A stretch of DNA of 64,000 nt from assembly GCA_933207985.1 (NCBI GenBank), contig OW240918.1, positions 113,295,927-113,359,926 of the forward strand, in the 5' to 3' direction. This stretch comes from Pelobates cultripes (Eukaryota; Chordata; Amphibia; Anura; Pelobatidae). The notes below the pieces were generated by a model that was not told the origin of the DNA, ran no database searches, and was given only the letters and a program-made list of their open reading frames with translations. Of the stretch, positions 12,101-25,099 are shown piece by piece (the stretch's first letter is position 1; each line of letters starts with the position of its first letter). The position numbers and the translations under genes are program-made.

Positions 12101-13390
12101 ATAATGTTTATATTTCCTCAGAAAGTTTATTACATGCACCATTTTTCTCTAACATCAGTAGTTTTTAATAAATAGTCCAGCTCTGTTTATTGTTGGTTTC
12201 TAGGTGCCTCTGCAAGCATACCAGCAAAACAAGGTTAAGACATGATTGTTAATTTGTGCTAAGACCTTAATTACAGAGCCCCACTGGGACCCAAAGGACG
12301 GGCTGGCCCTGGCTACAATAACTAACCTTACCCAGGACAATAAATCTTTGAATGCATTTCTAAACATACACTTATAGCCAAATTATCTGGCTTATTAATT
12401 ACACAATCCCTGTTCTATATTTATCTAATATTGGGTTTCGGTCTAAGAACTCCCGCTTTACAAGAGTCTAGCAATATATATATTATTGGAACTCAGCAAC
12501 ATAATATCAAATAATCTACAGCAGGACTTCCAAAGCCATTTCTCAAGTACCTCCTACCAGGCCAGGATTTATGGATTAACCTGTTGTGTTTAAAGTGTGT
12601 TTTCTTTCTTTCTAAAACCACCTTAGACACAACTAGGTAATCCCTAAATCCTGGACTGTTAGATGGTACTGATCTACAGTGTTGGTTATAATGAAATCAG
12701 TGTAATTAAACCAATCCAAAATGCAACTTACAATACAATAATCTCCAACACTATACATACACTTATAACATATCTATACTTCCTATTTACAAATATAACT
12801 TATGTATGATCATATATAACTAACTTTCTTTGAGATCTCCCGGGAGGGTGATGGTACTTCCCTTCCATCCTTCTTTCTCCTCTCCTTCTAACAGACCCAA
12901 AAGGCTCCCTAGATATAATACTGACTTCCATTTGATTACATGGTAGGTGTGTTTGCTATATTTCTCCTGGCCTGTGGCTACACAAGACACACATATCATT
13001 TTCCTGGGGTCTTTCTCATGTGTGCATGAATACAGTTACAAATGGTTGTCCTGGTATGACACATTCCATTGTACCTCAGGTGGTATGGACCTTCTATCTT
13101 GATTACAAAGTCTCCAGGTCAATTCTTTTGTTTATAACTATCCTAATCCCAAAACCTGTTCTAATACCTGTTTCCTACATATACACACCCTCACACATTC
13201 TGTTTTAATATTGATTTCCATTGATAAAACATAAAGCCAAGAGTTTATAAAAAATAAAAATTAACCTTTCCGTAGTGCAACACTTAAATGAATTAAAATT
13301 ATTTTATATATGTTTTAAGATTTTTGCACCAACAGATTTGCCAGAATGTTTACATTTTTTTCCCATTATCATTATAGAATATAAAATGCT
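12101..13390. other. Intergenic, degenerate sequence
   Basis: No gene was recognised. A weak foldback at about 12530-12680 has arms CCAGGATTTATGGATTA and TAATCCCTAAATCCTGG, possibly an old hAT-like MITE. The block 12830-13210 is richer in GC and pyrimidines and could be an old LTR, but no termini were found. Confidence 0.4.
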
Positions 13391-13397
13391 TACTCAA

Positions 13398-13673
13398 AAA
13401 CACTCATAATAAGCTAGCTCATCATATTTGACGATATACCAGATCATCATATTTTATGATATTATGGGCTATTAAATGGTGGTTAAAATAACTTCTTTGA
13501 AGGTAATAATTAAACATTATTTTTTTTCCTATGTATGACCCTTTACAATTCTGGTTGCTCATTTAATGATCCACAGTGGTAAAATGAAACAATCCAAGAC
13601 GCTGATGAATCTGAGTGAATCCAACCAATTTAATAATATACCAATTTGACAATTACTCCTCTGAACTATAAAA
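13398..13673 (+). promoter_or_regulatory. Gene B promoter, conserved with gene C
   Basis: The TATA box is TATAAAA at 13667-13673, 70 bp before the ATG. The upstream 270 bp aligns almost continuously with 24727-25013 before gene C. It includes GCTCATTTAATGATCCA (13557-13573) and TGATGAATCTGAGTGAAT (13603-13620). The second motif recurs near genes C, D and E and resembles an AP-1-like half site; that reading is inference. Confidence 0.75.
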
Positions 13674-13736
13674 GGAGCTCCTTCATCTAGAGTATATATC
13701 CTTTTTGAAGCAGTCCTCACAAAACTATATACTATC

Positions 13737-14804
13737 ATGTCAGGAGTTAAAGGAGGTCATGGGGGGAAGAGCCAACAAGGACAACTGGGATACCATGGAG
13801 GTGCTGGACAGGAGAGCCAACAAGGTCACCATGGAGGTGATGGCCAGCAGAGCCAATCAGGTAACCATGGAGATGCTGGCCAGCAGAGCCAACTAGGTCA
13901 CCATGAAGATGCTGGTCAGTGCCAATCAGGACACCATGGAGGTGCTGGACAGCAGAGCCAGCAAGGTCACCATGGAGGTGCAGGCCAACAGACCCAACAA
14001 GGTCACCATGGAAGTGCTGGTCAGAGCCAATCAGGACACCATGGGGGTGCTGGCCAACAGAGTCACCATGGAGGACCTGGCCAACAGAGTCAACAGGGTC
14101 ACCATGGATGTGCTGTCCAACAGAGCCAGCATGGTCACCATGGAGGTGCTGGCCAACAGAGCCAACAAGGTCACCATGGAGGAGCTGGCCAACAGAGTCA
14201 TCAAGTTCACCATGGAGGTACTGGCCAACATAGCCAACAAGGTCATGATGGTGGTGCTGAAACGCAAAGCCAACAAAGTCACCATGGAGGTGCTGACCAA
14301 CAGAGCCATCAAGGTCACCATGGAGGTGCTGGTCAACAGAGTCATCAAGGTCACCATGGAGGTAATGGCCAAAAAGGTCATGATGGTGGTGCTGTAAAGC
14401 AAAGCCAACAGAGTCACCATGGTAGTGCTGGCCAACAGAGTCAATCAGGACACCATGGAGGTGCTGGCCAACAGAGCCAACAAGGTAACCAAGGAGGTGC
14501 TGCTCAGCAGAGCCAACAAGGTCACCAAGGAGGTGTTAGCCAACAGAGTCATCAAGGTCACCATGGAGATGCTGGCCAACAGAGCCAACAAGGTCATGAT
14601 GGTGGTTCTGGAAAGCAAAGCCAACAGAGTCACTATGGAGATGCTGGCCAGCAGAGCCAATCAGGACACCATGGAGGTGCTGGCCAACAGAGCCAACAAG
14701 GTCACCATGGAGGAGATGGCCAACAAGGACAACAAGGACAGCATGAAAGTTATGGTCACCAGAGCTTAACTCTATGCAATGACCCCTGTGAAGAATTTAT
14801 GGTG
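13737..14804 (+). CDS. Gene B exon 1: long Gly/His/Gln/Ser repeat protein
   Basis: The start ATG is 70 bp after the TATA box, with the shared leader ACAAAACTATATACTATC directly before it. The frame encodes MSGVKGGHGG and then about 27 copies of a 12-residue unit of the GGAGQQSQQGHH type, nearly devoid of hydrophobic residues. After the repeats comes a unique tail with CNDPCEEF, matching CNNPCQDPC in gene D. The exon ends at 14804 before a strong donor, GTAAGT. This end is phase 0, whereas the paralogs end in phase 1. Reading on in frame stops at 14898. A clear Cys-module exon was not found between 14805 and 16554. The length is about 356 aa for this exon. No signal peptide is seen; function is unknown and metal binding by His is only a suggestion. 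Confidence 0.8.
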
Positions 14805-16554
14805 GTAAGTAAAGGGTTGAATATGATGATGTGGTTATTTGAGGAGCCCTGTTCATCAGTCCTCAACTTAAGTGGCTATTACATTCTCATAATAAAATAA
14901 AACTGAAATAAAGTGCATGTTTAAATAGAAATTAAATGGCTATAGGTATATAATCCATTAAATAGAAAGTATCTCATATGAGATCATGGATCAAAGTTAA
15001 CTATCAGGGTTTTATTAACTAAACTAAAAGTATATACTATCACAATTAAACCAGGTCTCAAAATCTCCATTTGTCACTAGTCATTGTCAAGTGGAAATTT
15101 TGCTCTTGCAAGGAGAAATCCACCCTCAGAAGGTATACTATGACGTGCCGCGGTGTGTACCTTTTAAGGCCTGGCTAGTAACATAGGACTATAAACGTTA
15201 ATCCCTGATAAAACTATATATTATATTTTTTTTAAATTCCCTTAGTAACATCTCTGGGTTTCAGGCAGACAGCTGGTTTCCTGTCTCACTCGTTCTGAAC
15301 TAAAGTTGGTTTTAATGCTTCATTATGACAAGCATAGTGTGTGAATTGCATTTGCTGTGTGTTTCAATACTGCGTTACAAGAAGCATATGATTAGACTCA
15401 AGTCATCAGTAATGATGACTTAATAGGAGGCAGGTCAGATCTCCAGTGAGAAGATTCTCCTATGCTGGAATAAAGGTAAGTTAAATTACTGAAATGGGAT
15501 TTTCAGTAATTATAGATATTTATTTTTAGTTTATTTTATAAATTTGAGTGTTTCTTTAATAACACTGTACTTCCTTTTTACCCAGTATTTATGCGATTGT
15601 AAATATATTGCATTATAAATATATTAAAAGACCAGCCTCATGCTCTCCTATAGGGGATGTCCTAATGCAAGCACGGCTATTGTTACACTTGCGCATTAGG
15701 TCTCCCCTGCCAGCTGAACCAGCGCCAATGGAATCAGGTAAGTGACAGAAGGGTTTTTTAACACATTCTACACCATGGTAGGAGGGAATGAGGGAGCGAG
15801 GGAGGGGGGCACTATAGGGAGCTATAATGCCAGGAAAACAACTCTGTTTTCCTGTCACCACAGTTTCCATTTAATGGCACGTTTGCAATTCTCCTTTTTA
15901 AATCTGACATTTACAAGGATGAGACAAAGACAAGGATGAGCTATTTTGGTTTCTTAACACACTAAAGGGGGTTTATAAAGGCAGCACAGGTGCTAATCTA
16001 GGGCACAGACGTAAACGTTGACAAATATTCTCTTTATTTCCATGGTGATTGCTTCTTATTTATCAGTGGAACTCATTAACAAAATCTTCTCATGAATGTT
16101 GTAAAAAAATAATCAGATATAACTAAATGTATAATGGACTTTACATAACATTATAAAATCAAACAAGAATGAAATGGAAGGGGCTTGTATGTTCTTACTT
16201 TCACTACTCCAAGAAGTCCCACAGGTGCTCGTTTTAAATGGCATAGATGGTATAAAAAGAGACTGGCATTTCAGGCATTCGAAATTGGGTTGGGATAGAA
16301 TTGGTCACTCAGCAGTACACATGGAATACATTCACACTAGTCTTATATCTGCAGCAAAATGCTGATTTATTATTGTAAGAGGTAAGTTCCATTCTTAAAT
16401 AACAACTTATTCATTTATATTTAATTTTACCACTCGGTTTAATAGCAGCATACCAAGATCAGATACTTAAGAGTGTGTGTTTGTGTGTGTTAGTGTGTCT
16501 CTTATTTCCATACTTCCAATATGTTTATATATCTTTCTCGTCTTCTTTTTATAG
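14805..16554 (+). other. Gene B intronic interval
   Basis: This lies between exon 1 and the terminal exon. A low-confidence 37-nt exon candidate is 15439-15475 (acceptor CAGGTCAG, donor GTAAGT); it would convert phase 0 to phase 1 without a stop, but its acceptor has no pyrimidine tract. The block 15620-15880 looks like a degraded dispersed repeat containing an ACTATAGGGA motif. Nothing else was recognised. Confidence 0.4.
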
Positions 16555-16690
16555 GTTTAACAGAAACGGTAAAAGGACAAGGATGTAAGAAGTAACGTCA
16601 AAAGTATCACTGGTGTACTCTACAAATAATCACTTCATTCTGCATTTGTGGACTCATGAAAATCAAATAAACTTCTATGGCATATTAATA
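16555..16690 (+). CDS. Gene B terminal exon, 3' UTR and polyA signal
   Basis: An acceptor TTTTTATAG precedes 16555. Read in phase 1 it encodes LTETVKGQGCKK and then TAA at 16593-16595, parallel to GKGPGGKK-stop in gene A and to relics in C, D and E. If joined directly to the phase-0 exon 1 it would instead stop after one codon (GTT TAA). AATAAA lies at 16666-16671, and the following ATGGCATATTA also follows the gene C signal. Confidence 0.65.
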
Positions 16691-19500
16691 TTCTTTTTTT
16701 TCCTTATATTTCATAATTTAATCAATTTAGGAAAATAATTATTGTCTATTTGTGAGTGTTATTTGTGAGTCAAGGGCACATGGTATTCAGATTTTGCAAA
16801 ACGCGTTAGAAAACCAAATTGTAGGGTTGTGTTAGGATGAGTGGGACTGACGTGTATCTATGGGGATTCTGGGCTTAATGGTGGTGGTTGCCTACATGTA
16901 CTTCTAAAATTTTGCAAATCTAAGGTGAAATAAAATATTTCATAATATATTTAGATGAAAATGTTTTCTGATACATTTCAGTTCTTTAGCAGTTGTATAA
17001 AATATCACTATTTTATTTTGTCTTGGAGTTTTATTAACTCACAGTATTGTCAACATCACATTCCTTTAGAATTAATTAGCCCTGACATTACTCACACTAT
17101 TACTGACATTAAACAATAAAGTCTCAATCTCAGTTCCTTTAAATAATGTTTTTGGTATTAGACTGACTACTTACGGAATATCACAGAGTTGGAGAGCAGG
17201 AGAACCACTAGATGAAGGTTCTCCTGCTTTCATCTGTCACTCAGTCATTATCCTTTATGCCACTAGCAGAGAGATGTCTATGCCGAGATATGATTGACAA
17301 GTATGTGATGGACCATATTTTTAAATAGTTAGATTTGTCTATACGTTTGCCAGTTTTTGTGCTAGTACAATATAAGATGAAATCTTCTACTCTGTAATTT
17401 AAACCACTATTGTGTGTAACACGGCAGGTACATTTTATTATCTGTTAGTAATTTATAGAGTAATTCATTTAAAGCACCATACTTTCCTTAGGGACACAAA
17501 AGCCCATTAATGTGTGCGCAGAACAGAATCAACAGTTGATTTAAAAAAGTGTGTAATCATTTTATATTTTAATAGGATAGATTACTAAAATTGATAATAC
17601 AAAACTCAGTTTTTACTATCACACCGATAAAATGGGTCACTATCAGAACAGGGAACATAGCTCGACATACTTCTCTGTGTGCAACCTGGATCCTCAAATG
17701 TAGTCCTCTAGTGCCATCTAGTGGACAAAGCTTGACTAGTAAAATAGAATTAAAGTGAAATAGAGCAAAAAATATAACCAAACAAAATGCTCCCAAGGGA
17801 AAGTAATGTCATATTTAAACACGACACAATGTGAGCATTCTGTATTGTGATATAATATGAGAATGCAATACACAATTCTCACCAACAGGGTGGCGATAAG
17901 GAGAGCAGTGCTTCAGGAGAGTTGAGGGAACAGAGTGTAGGGAAATGTGTGAAGCTACAGCGGAGGAGCCCTATGGAAGCAGAGGAAGTGAATGATCAAG
18001 CTTTCCATTCACAGGACCTTTGTGTAGGACATTCTATGGATGCATTGTCTGATCATAGTGAGAAGGACATACAGAGCCCTTCAAGGACACGGCAGGGCTA
18101 CAGGAGAACTGGGCAAAGCTAAACTAAGAAGGCATATGGATTAATAGAGTGAACACAGGGCGGTTTTACCAGGCATCCAAAATTCCTGACACACTTAGTT
18201 TAGTTCTCCCAGGGTGGTCACAAGCACCACAATTAAATAAGGGGTGAAGGAGGAATAAAGAAATTTAAAGTGACAAATGATGCATACATTTAATACAGTC
18301 ACAGTTATATTATCTTTAGAATTGTTTTAGACTTGCCCCTAGAAATAAAATACTGGTTTGGCTCTATGGACGAGCCTCCACTGCTAATAATCACCTGAAA
18401 CCTACCACATGTGACAATGAGTCTGTATCTCCAAGGAGACCCAGTGAGGACTTCTCATTCAAACTGAATGCCAGCAAGGCGTGGCTGGACCCAAAAGTGT
18501 TAAGCAGTGCCTAACTTGGTGCAATTTTAAGTTTCTGAAAACATTTAGATTATATTGCTAAAAATTTCAGGATCCCGATCTAAAAAACTTGAATCCGGGG
18601 TGTATTCTAAGATCTAAGACGCATCCAAATCAAAGTAATTTAGATTTCAAAAAAAAAATCTGATTTCAAAATGGTCTGAATTTGTACAACTTTGCTCCAG
18701 TTTAGGATCTAGCTCTTACAGTAGTCCAGCTTCTATACACTGCTACAATGACCATTAATGGCTAATTGCATAGCTGAGAAGGCAGTATTAAATCTCCACT
18801 TCGTACTTCTCATACCTTCCAACACTTGAACCCATGAATCAGAATCATGGTTTTGAAGATGGGAAAAGGGATCACAATCAAGTCACTAGCATAGGCCAAA
18901 GGAACTGACCTGCCCAGGAAGGGGGCAGGTCAGTCCAATTATGGTCAGGTCAGCTTCATGTGAATTAACACTTGGTTGCCTGTCAGTCATCTAAGGACGT
19001 GCAGTGAGCACTGTTTCAGAGCTCTCTGAAGGGTCTAGTGTTTAGCATCAGCATGTCTAGTAATGTCCTTGTGAAAAACTTTTGTGGGACAGTGCCCTGG
19101 TGTCCCCAAAAGCTAGACATCAGGGAACAAAGTTGGAATAGTGGGACAAGATCCAAAAATTGGGACTGTTCCACCTAAATCAGGTATGTTATGAAGAATG
19201 TCTTCCTAATCACACAAAGTAACCTGCCATATTTGAAATGTAATGGTTTTTACTTTTATACCCAAAAGGACCGGTATTGTACTATATTATCAATTAAGGA
19301 AATTAACTAGAGACAAAATTGAATTTAGAGCTATTCATGCAAGAGTGAATTCTAGCTGGAGAACCTGCAGGTTAGAGTTCACTCACGACTGGACCACCAG
19401 GGCTTGTAATGCCCCCGTCCTGGGCCAAAGGTAGGAAGGGAGGGTTGCATATAAAGTTTTTTTGATAAACAATTATAAAAAATGAATGAATAAATAAATA
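16691..19500. other. Intergenic B-C, no gene recognised
   Basis: Mostly unique-looking AT-rich DNA. A short hairpin lies at 17200-17235 (GGTTCTCCTGCT paired with AGCAGGAGAACC) and another at about 18905-18938. Short open frames here have no supporting motifs. Confidence 0.5.
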
Positions 19501-19559
19501 ATTACAAAATAATATATATTTATATATATATATATATATATACATACATATAGACACAA

Positions 19560-21612
19560 AAGGGCATTTAAAGCATTTAAATTGTAAAAATCAGAGGCAT
19601 CCTATATAAAATATAAGGAAGCCAATAATGCTTGCAAAAGGCAATTAAAATGGCTAAACTAAATAATGAGAAATTGAAAGCCAAAGAATGCAAAACCAAC
19701 CCCAAAAATGTTTTCGAGTACATCAATTCTTAAAAAACAAAAAATGAAAGTGTAGGTACACTGGAAACAGAGATGGGTCTGTTAGCTAATAAAAAACAGG
19801 AAAGGCAGACATCTTAAATTACTATTTTTTCTTCAGTATGTATTAATGAGGATGCTATGGCAAGAGATATGTAAATGATTGCTGCAAAAAACTTGCAGAT
19901 AACTTGTGATTGGATGACTTGAGATAAGGTGCTACAGCTGTTTAAGAAAATTAATGTAAATAAAGATCTGGGGTCTGATAGTATTCACCCACAAGTACTT
20001 AAGGAGCTAAGTGGGGAAATAAGTGAACTTCTGTATTTATTTTTTCAAGATTCTTTTGTTTCAGGTATGGTACCGGAGGATTGGAGGAAGGCAGATGTTG
20101 TTCCTATAATTAAAAAGGGTTCAAAATCCTTGCTCGGAAATTTTAGACCTGTGAACTTAACTTCTATGACTGGGAAAATATTTGAAGGGCAATTAAAGGA
20201 TAATTTTTAGGAATTTATTGGGAAGAACTTTGTTATTAGCAATAATCAGCATGGTTTTATGAAACATGGTCATGTCAAACTAACCTAATTGCATTCTACG
20301 AAGAATTAAGTAGAAGTATAGATTCGAGTGTTGCAGTGGATGTGATCTACTTGGATTTTGCCAAGGCATTTGATACGGTTCCTCACAATAGGTTAGTCTT
20401 CAAACTAAAAGAAATTAGTCTAGATGATTATTCTTGTTCTTGGGTAGAACATTGTTGTCATTAATGGTAAATTTTCAGGCTGGACAAAAGTGGTAAGTGG
20501 TGTCCATCAGGGTCCTGTTTTGGGACCGCTTCTATTTAACATATTTATAAATGATCTTGAAATAGGCATTGAAAGCCATGTTTCAGTGTTTGCAGATGAC
20601 ACAAAACTTTGTAAAGTAATAAAATGTGAGCAGGATATTGCTTTGCTGCAGAGAGATTTGGATAGATTGGGGGACTGGGCACTAAAATGGCAGATGAAAT
20701 TTAACGCAAAGTTATGCACTTCGGGGTCAAGAATTCACAAGCAACTTACACCCTGAATGGTACTTAATTAGGGATAACCACACATGAGAAGGATTTGGGG
20801 AATTGTTATAAACAACAAATTAGGCAGTAATATGCAATGTCAATCTGCAGTTGCTAAGGTCAGTAAGGTTTTTTCATGTATAAATAGGGTCATAAATTCT
20901 CAGGATGAAAATATAATTTTGCGTCTTTATAATTCACTGGTAAGACCACACCTTGAATATGCTGTGCAATTTTGGGTACCTGTTCTAAAGAAGGATATCA
21001 TGACACTAGGAAAAGTGCAGAGACAAGCTACAAAATTGATAAAAGGAATGGAGCATTTTAGTTACGAAGAAAGGTTAAAAAAAAAAATGTAAATCTCTTT
21101 CGTTTGGAAAAACGGCACCTCAGAGGGAATATGATAACATTATACAAATATATTCGGGGCCAGTACAAACCATTATCTGGGAATCTATTCATAAACAGGG
21201 CTATTCATAGGACAGGAGGTCACACATTTAGGTTGGAAAAAAGAAGATTTCATCTAAGGCAAAGAAAAGGTTTTTTACAGTAAGAACAATAAGTATATGG
21301 AATCCTCTGCCTGAAGAGGTGGTTTTATCAGAGTCCATACAGATGTTTAAACTGCAATTGGATAAATACTTGCAAAAACATAACATACAAGGATAAAATT
21401 TCTAATTAGTGGGGTAATAGCTGCTTGATCCAAGGAGACATCTGACTGCTATTTTGGGGTCAAGAAGGAATTTTTTCCTAGTTTGTTGCAAAATTGGAAG
21501 CACATCAGACTGGGGGTTTTTTGCCTTCTTTTGGATCAACAGCAAAAACATATGTGAGGAAGGCTGAACTTGATGAACGCAAGTCTCTTTTAAGCTATGT
21601 AACTATGTAACA
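19560..21612 (+). pseudogene. Decayed CR1-clade LINE
   Basis: Plus-strand frames carry CR1-type reverse transcriptase. GSDSIHPQVLKEL lies near 19975, NFRPVNLTSMTGK near 20140-20180, the catalytic VFADDTKLCKVI near 20585-20625, and the C-terminal LYNSLVRPHLEYAVQFW near 20925-20970. Frames are broken at about 20210, 20440, 20756 and 21090. The 3' end contains GGTCAAGAAGGAATTTTTTC and finishes with AAGCTATGTAACTATGTAAC at 21594-21613, a short tandem tail. The endonuclease is absent, so the copy is 5' truncated. Confidence 0.85.
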
Positions 21613-21613
21613 T

Positions 21614-21910
21614 TAACACACTGCACCCCTCACACACACATTGCACCCCTCAGACACACACTGCTCCGTCACATTCACTGCAGCCTTCAAACACACAGAA
21701 ACTGCACCCTTCAAACACTCACACTGCACCACTACATACACTACATTCCAGAAAAACACTAATTTCCTATGCACACTAGATCCCCACACACACTCTGGAT
21801 CCTATATACACAGTTTGGATCCTCTACACACACACACACAAGATAACCTACACACACTTTGGATGCTGTACATACACACTAGATCCCCTATAGACACACG
21901 CTTCACCACC
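21614..21910. repeat. CA-rich low-complexity tract
   Basis: ACACACTGCACCCCTCA-like units and CACACA runs directly after the CR1 tail, likely expanded from it. Confidence 0.85.
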
Positions 21911-22060
21911 TGCGCAGAACAAAGTCAGAGCCTTTTTTCTTATGTGAGAGCTCTTCAGCAGGGCCCTGAAAGAGCAGGCAAGCTACTACGCATTCCCTCT
22001 CTGGCCCCAACCCCTCCCCACTGGGCCGATGTGATTAAAAACGTTATTCCTCAGTCCCGC
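21911..22060. mobile_element. Fragment related to the hAT MITE at 33903
   Basis: GCGCAGAACAAAGTCAGAGCC...GAGCTCTTCAGCAGGGC matches the interior of the element at 33903-34180 (GCGCAGAACAAATACAGGGC...GAGCTCTTCAGCGGGGC). No ends were found. Confidence 0.5.
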
Positions 22061-23240
22061 CCTGTTACCTACCCTAACCCACTCGGTAATGATATTCAAG
22101 TTGAAAAGCAGGTGCCTACATGTCATATTTCCATTATAAAGAAAGTAAAGTAATTGTTGTTTTTAATGTCTGTTCAATAAGATATATAAAACTATGTGCT
22201 TTTCTCCTTAGTTGTTATTACTTTTTAGCAGCTTACACTACTCACTAAAATGCCCTGTTGGTGTTATAGAGTAGCGACTGTTTCCCAACTGCAACATTTC
22301 ACCTGTAGCGACAGGTAGTTACCAGCTGCATCTGCTGAAAAACCTTCACTAACTAGCAGCTAACAGCTTCCATTATTCTCTGTGGAAGCAGCTTACCGCT
22401 GCTTAATTACTGGCTTCCAACTGAGTTCCAACTCTGTCTCTACTATTTAATGGCTACAGCTAACCCAAAATCCACCAACCGCTTACCTGGTGCAAAGAAA
22501 TTAACAACAGCTAACCCCCAACACATTCTATACATATTTCCTCTTTAATAAAAATACAGGGGCCAGTCACGGGATACAAAGCATAAAGTCATTTTTATAG
22601 GTAAAGTGCATGTGTCATTCAAATGAACAATTCACACAGGAGAACCACATACTTTACATAGCTACAGCTTAACCGTTAAGACAAGGGATATTTTTCTCTG
22701 GAAGACCAGAGCAATTACATTTTTCTTTTAGACAACAGTTTCCATTTTAATATTTAATGCATCCAAATAGCTCATATTTTTTAAAGGACGGGCAGGTTTT
22801 TCTTATGGTGCCTAATGTATTATTTGATTTGAAAACTTTTGTGACATTTTCAAAATTTTCAAAAAAACATTTTTTCAGTTTTCTCTATAATAATGGATAC
22901 ACAAAAATAGACAAATTAAAACGTCTAAACATAGATTTATTTATTTGTCATGGTTTTCTCTGTTCTTTCTCAAGACTATCTGTCACTTACAGTCATTGTG
23001 AACGACAGACAACTGTTTCCTTTTCTAGCCCAACTTTGAGAAAACCAAATGGTAATGAGCAAAAACCAATAGCAAGAGTAGAGCAACAATGATAAACAGA
23101 GCGAACATTCATTAAATTCGCAAGCTCTACTTGCCCTTTGATTTAAACCTATTTGGTGTTATAATCAACCAATGACTGTTTCAGAGCAGAGTTTTCCATT
23201 GTCTCTCCATTGAGTTCTGAGGAACTTTCGAAGTCGATTC
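22061..23240. other. Intergenic, nothing recognised
   Basis: AT-rich sequence with no repeat unit, transposon motif or supported reading frame. Confidence 0.5.
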
Positions 23241-23241
23241 T

Positions 23242-23418
23242 GAGTCTGCACTTCGACTAATACAAGGGAGGATTTGCTCTGATTATGTGCGTATACCATC
23301 GAGTCTGCACTTCGACTAATACAAGGGATTATTTGTTCTGATTATGTGCGTATACCATCGAGTCTGCACTTCGACTAATACAAGGGATTATTTGCTCTGA
23401 TTATGTGCATATACCATT
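23242..23418. repeat. 59-bp minisatellite, three copies
   Basis: The phrase GAGTCTGCACTTCGACTAAT starts at 23242, 23301 and 23360, each followed by TACAAGGG and GATTATGTGCGTATACCAT. The copies differ at only a few positions. Confidence 0.95.
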
Positions 23419-23854
23419 GGGGAGCCATTTTTGTAATATACCTTGCACATATACATGGCATATTGGGAGTGCAATATCATTTGGGAAGCACTTTTTGAGA
23501 TATACCCTGCACACATTTTATTGACCATTATTAACGTTTAAGTTAGATATTGCAGAGAGCACTATTGTTTTGTATTTGTGCTTTTTTCTTTTTTTTGAAA
23601 ATACAAGGAAGAATATATTGTTTGTCAAATATTGTGAAATGGACAATGCCCTATTTTTGCAAATTACAGGTCCTACATAACCCACTTATTAAACCTCTAA
23701 TTTACACAGTTAGGGTTGCAGCTAGACTCTATTCAGCTAGCATTAAGGGAGATTTGGCACCTGCCAGGATCCAAGAAATGTCACCAGGGTATTCCCTACA
23801 TCATTACAGCAACAGTGGTAAACTAGAAAAATGTCAGTTCTGTGGCAACTGACA

Positions 23855-24620
23855 TTTAATGTGGATATGTGCAAGAGAATGCATCCTTGGTGTAACAACC
23901 CAAGATCAGAGTACAGAATATTTGAAGGAGTCCTAACCTCGACATCTGATGAAAGGGATTTAGGGGTAATTATTTCACATGACTTAAAGGTAGGCAGACA
24001 ATGTTATAGAGCAGCAGGAAATGCTAGCAGAATGCTTGGTTGTATAGGGAGAGGTATTAGCAGTAGAAAGAGAGAAGTGCTCATGCCATTGTACAGAGCA
24101 CTGGTGAGACCTCACTTGGAGTATTGTACACAGTACGGGAGACCGTATCTTCAGAAGGATATTGATACTTAGGAGAGATTTCAGAGAAAGGCTACTAAAC
24201 TGGTTTATGGATTGCAGGATAAAATTTACAAGGAAAGGTTAAAGGATCTTAACATGCATAGGTTGGAGGAAAGACGAGACAAAGGGTATGATAAAAACAT
24301 TTAAATACATAAAGGGAGGAGACTATATTTAAAAGAAGAAAACCTACCACAACAAGAGGATATTTAGAGGGGCAAAGGTTCAAAAATAATTTCAGGAAAT
24401 ATTATTTTCAAGAGAGGGTATTGGTTGCATGGAATAGCCTTCCAGCTGAAGTCGGAGAGGTTAACAAAGTGAGGGAGTTAAAGCATGCGTGGGATAGGCA
24501 TAAGGCTATCCTAACTATAAGATAAGGCAAGGGACTAATGAAAGTATTTAGAAAATTGGGCAGACTAGATGGGCCGAATGGTTCTTATCTGCCGTCACAT
24601 TCTATGTTTCTATGTTTTAA
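23855..24620 (+). pseudogene. CR1-type LINE 3' fragment (second subfamily)
   Basis: The plus frame contains DERDLGVIISHDLKV and then LYRALVRPHLEYCTQY, the C-terminal part of a CR1 polyprotein, followed by broken frames. The 3' end reads GATGGGCCGAATGGTTCTTA and finishes in TTCTATGTTTCTATGTTT. It is a different subfamily from the copy at 19560-21612. Confidence 0.8.
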
Positions 24621-24726
24621 CATTATTTTCTAACAAGTTTGAATATTCTCTCATTTACATTTGTACTTTTATTTTTATATTTATTCACTTATTCTCATTT
24701 AAGAATATATAAAGCTTGCTTATTCA

Positions 24727-25013
24727 CAATCACTCATAATGAGCTATCTCATCATAATTTATAATGCGCTAGGTCATCGTATTTTATGATGATATTATGT
24801 ACCATTATACGATGTTTAAAATAATCTCTTTGAAGGTAACAATCCATTAACAGCATTAAATATTTTCTTCTTTATGAACCTTTACAATTCAGGTTGCTCA
24901 TATAATGATCCAAAGGGGTAAAATGAAACAAACCAAGCAATGTATGAATCAGAGTGAATTCATCCAATTGAATAAGATCCCTCTTTGACAAATTAAACAT
25001 TTGGAATATAAAA
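24727..25013 (+). promoter_or_regulatory. Gene C promoter
   Basis: The TATA box is TATAAAA at 25007-25013, 93 bp before the ATG. Upstream motifs are GCTCATATAATGATCCA at 24896-24912 and TATGAATCAGAGTGAATT at 24943-24960. The region aligns with the gene B promoter over its whole length. Confidence 0.8.
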
Positions 25014-25099
25014 GGAGCTACTTCAACCAGAGTACACATATATTAAACACTCTACCTTTCTTCCTTCTTCAAGCAGTCTTTACAAAACTATATACTATC

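Noticed and set aside
13903..14660. Long plus and minus frames inside gene B (VTMEVLANRANK-type and MVTLLALLAS-type)
   Set aside because: They are by-products of a 36-bp repeat that has no stop in other frames. Only the GQQSQQGHHGG frame begins with the family N-terminus and ends at a conserved donor.
25001..25099. Upstream ATG at 25001 as the start of gene C
   Set aside because: It lies before the TATA box at 25007, and the added residues do not match any paralog.
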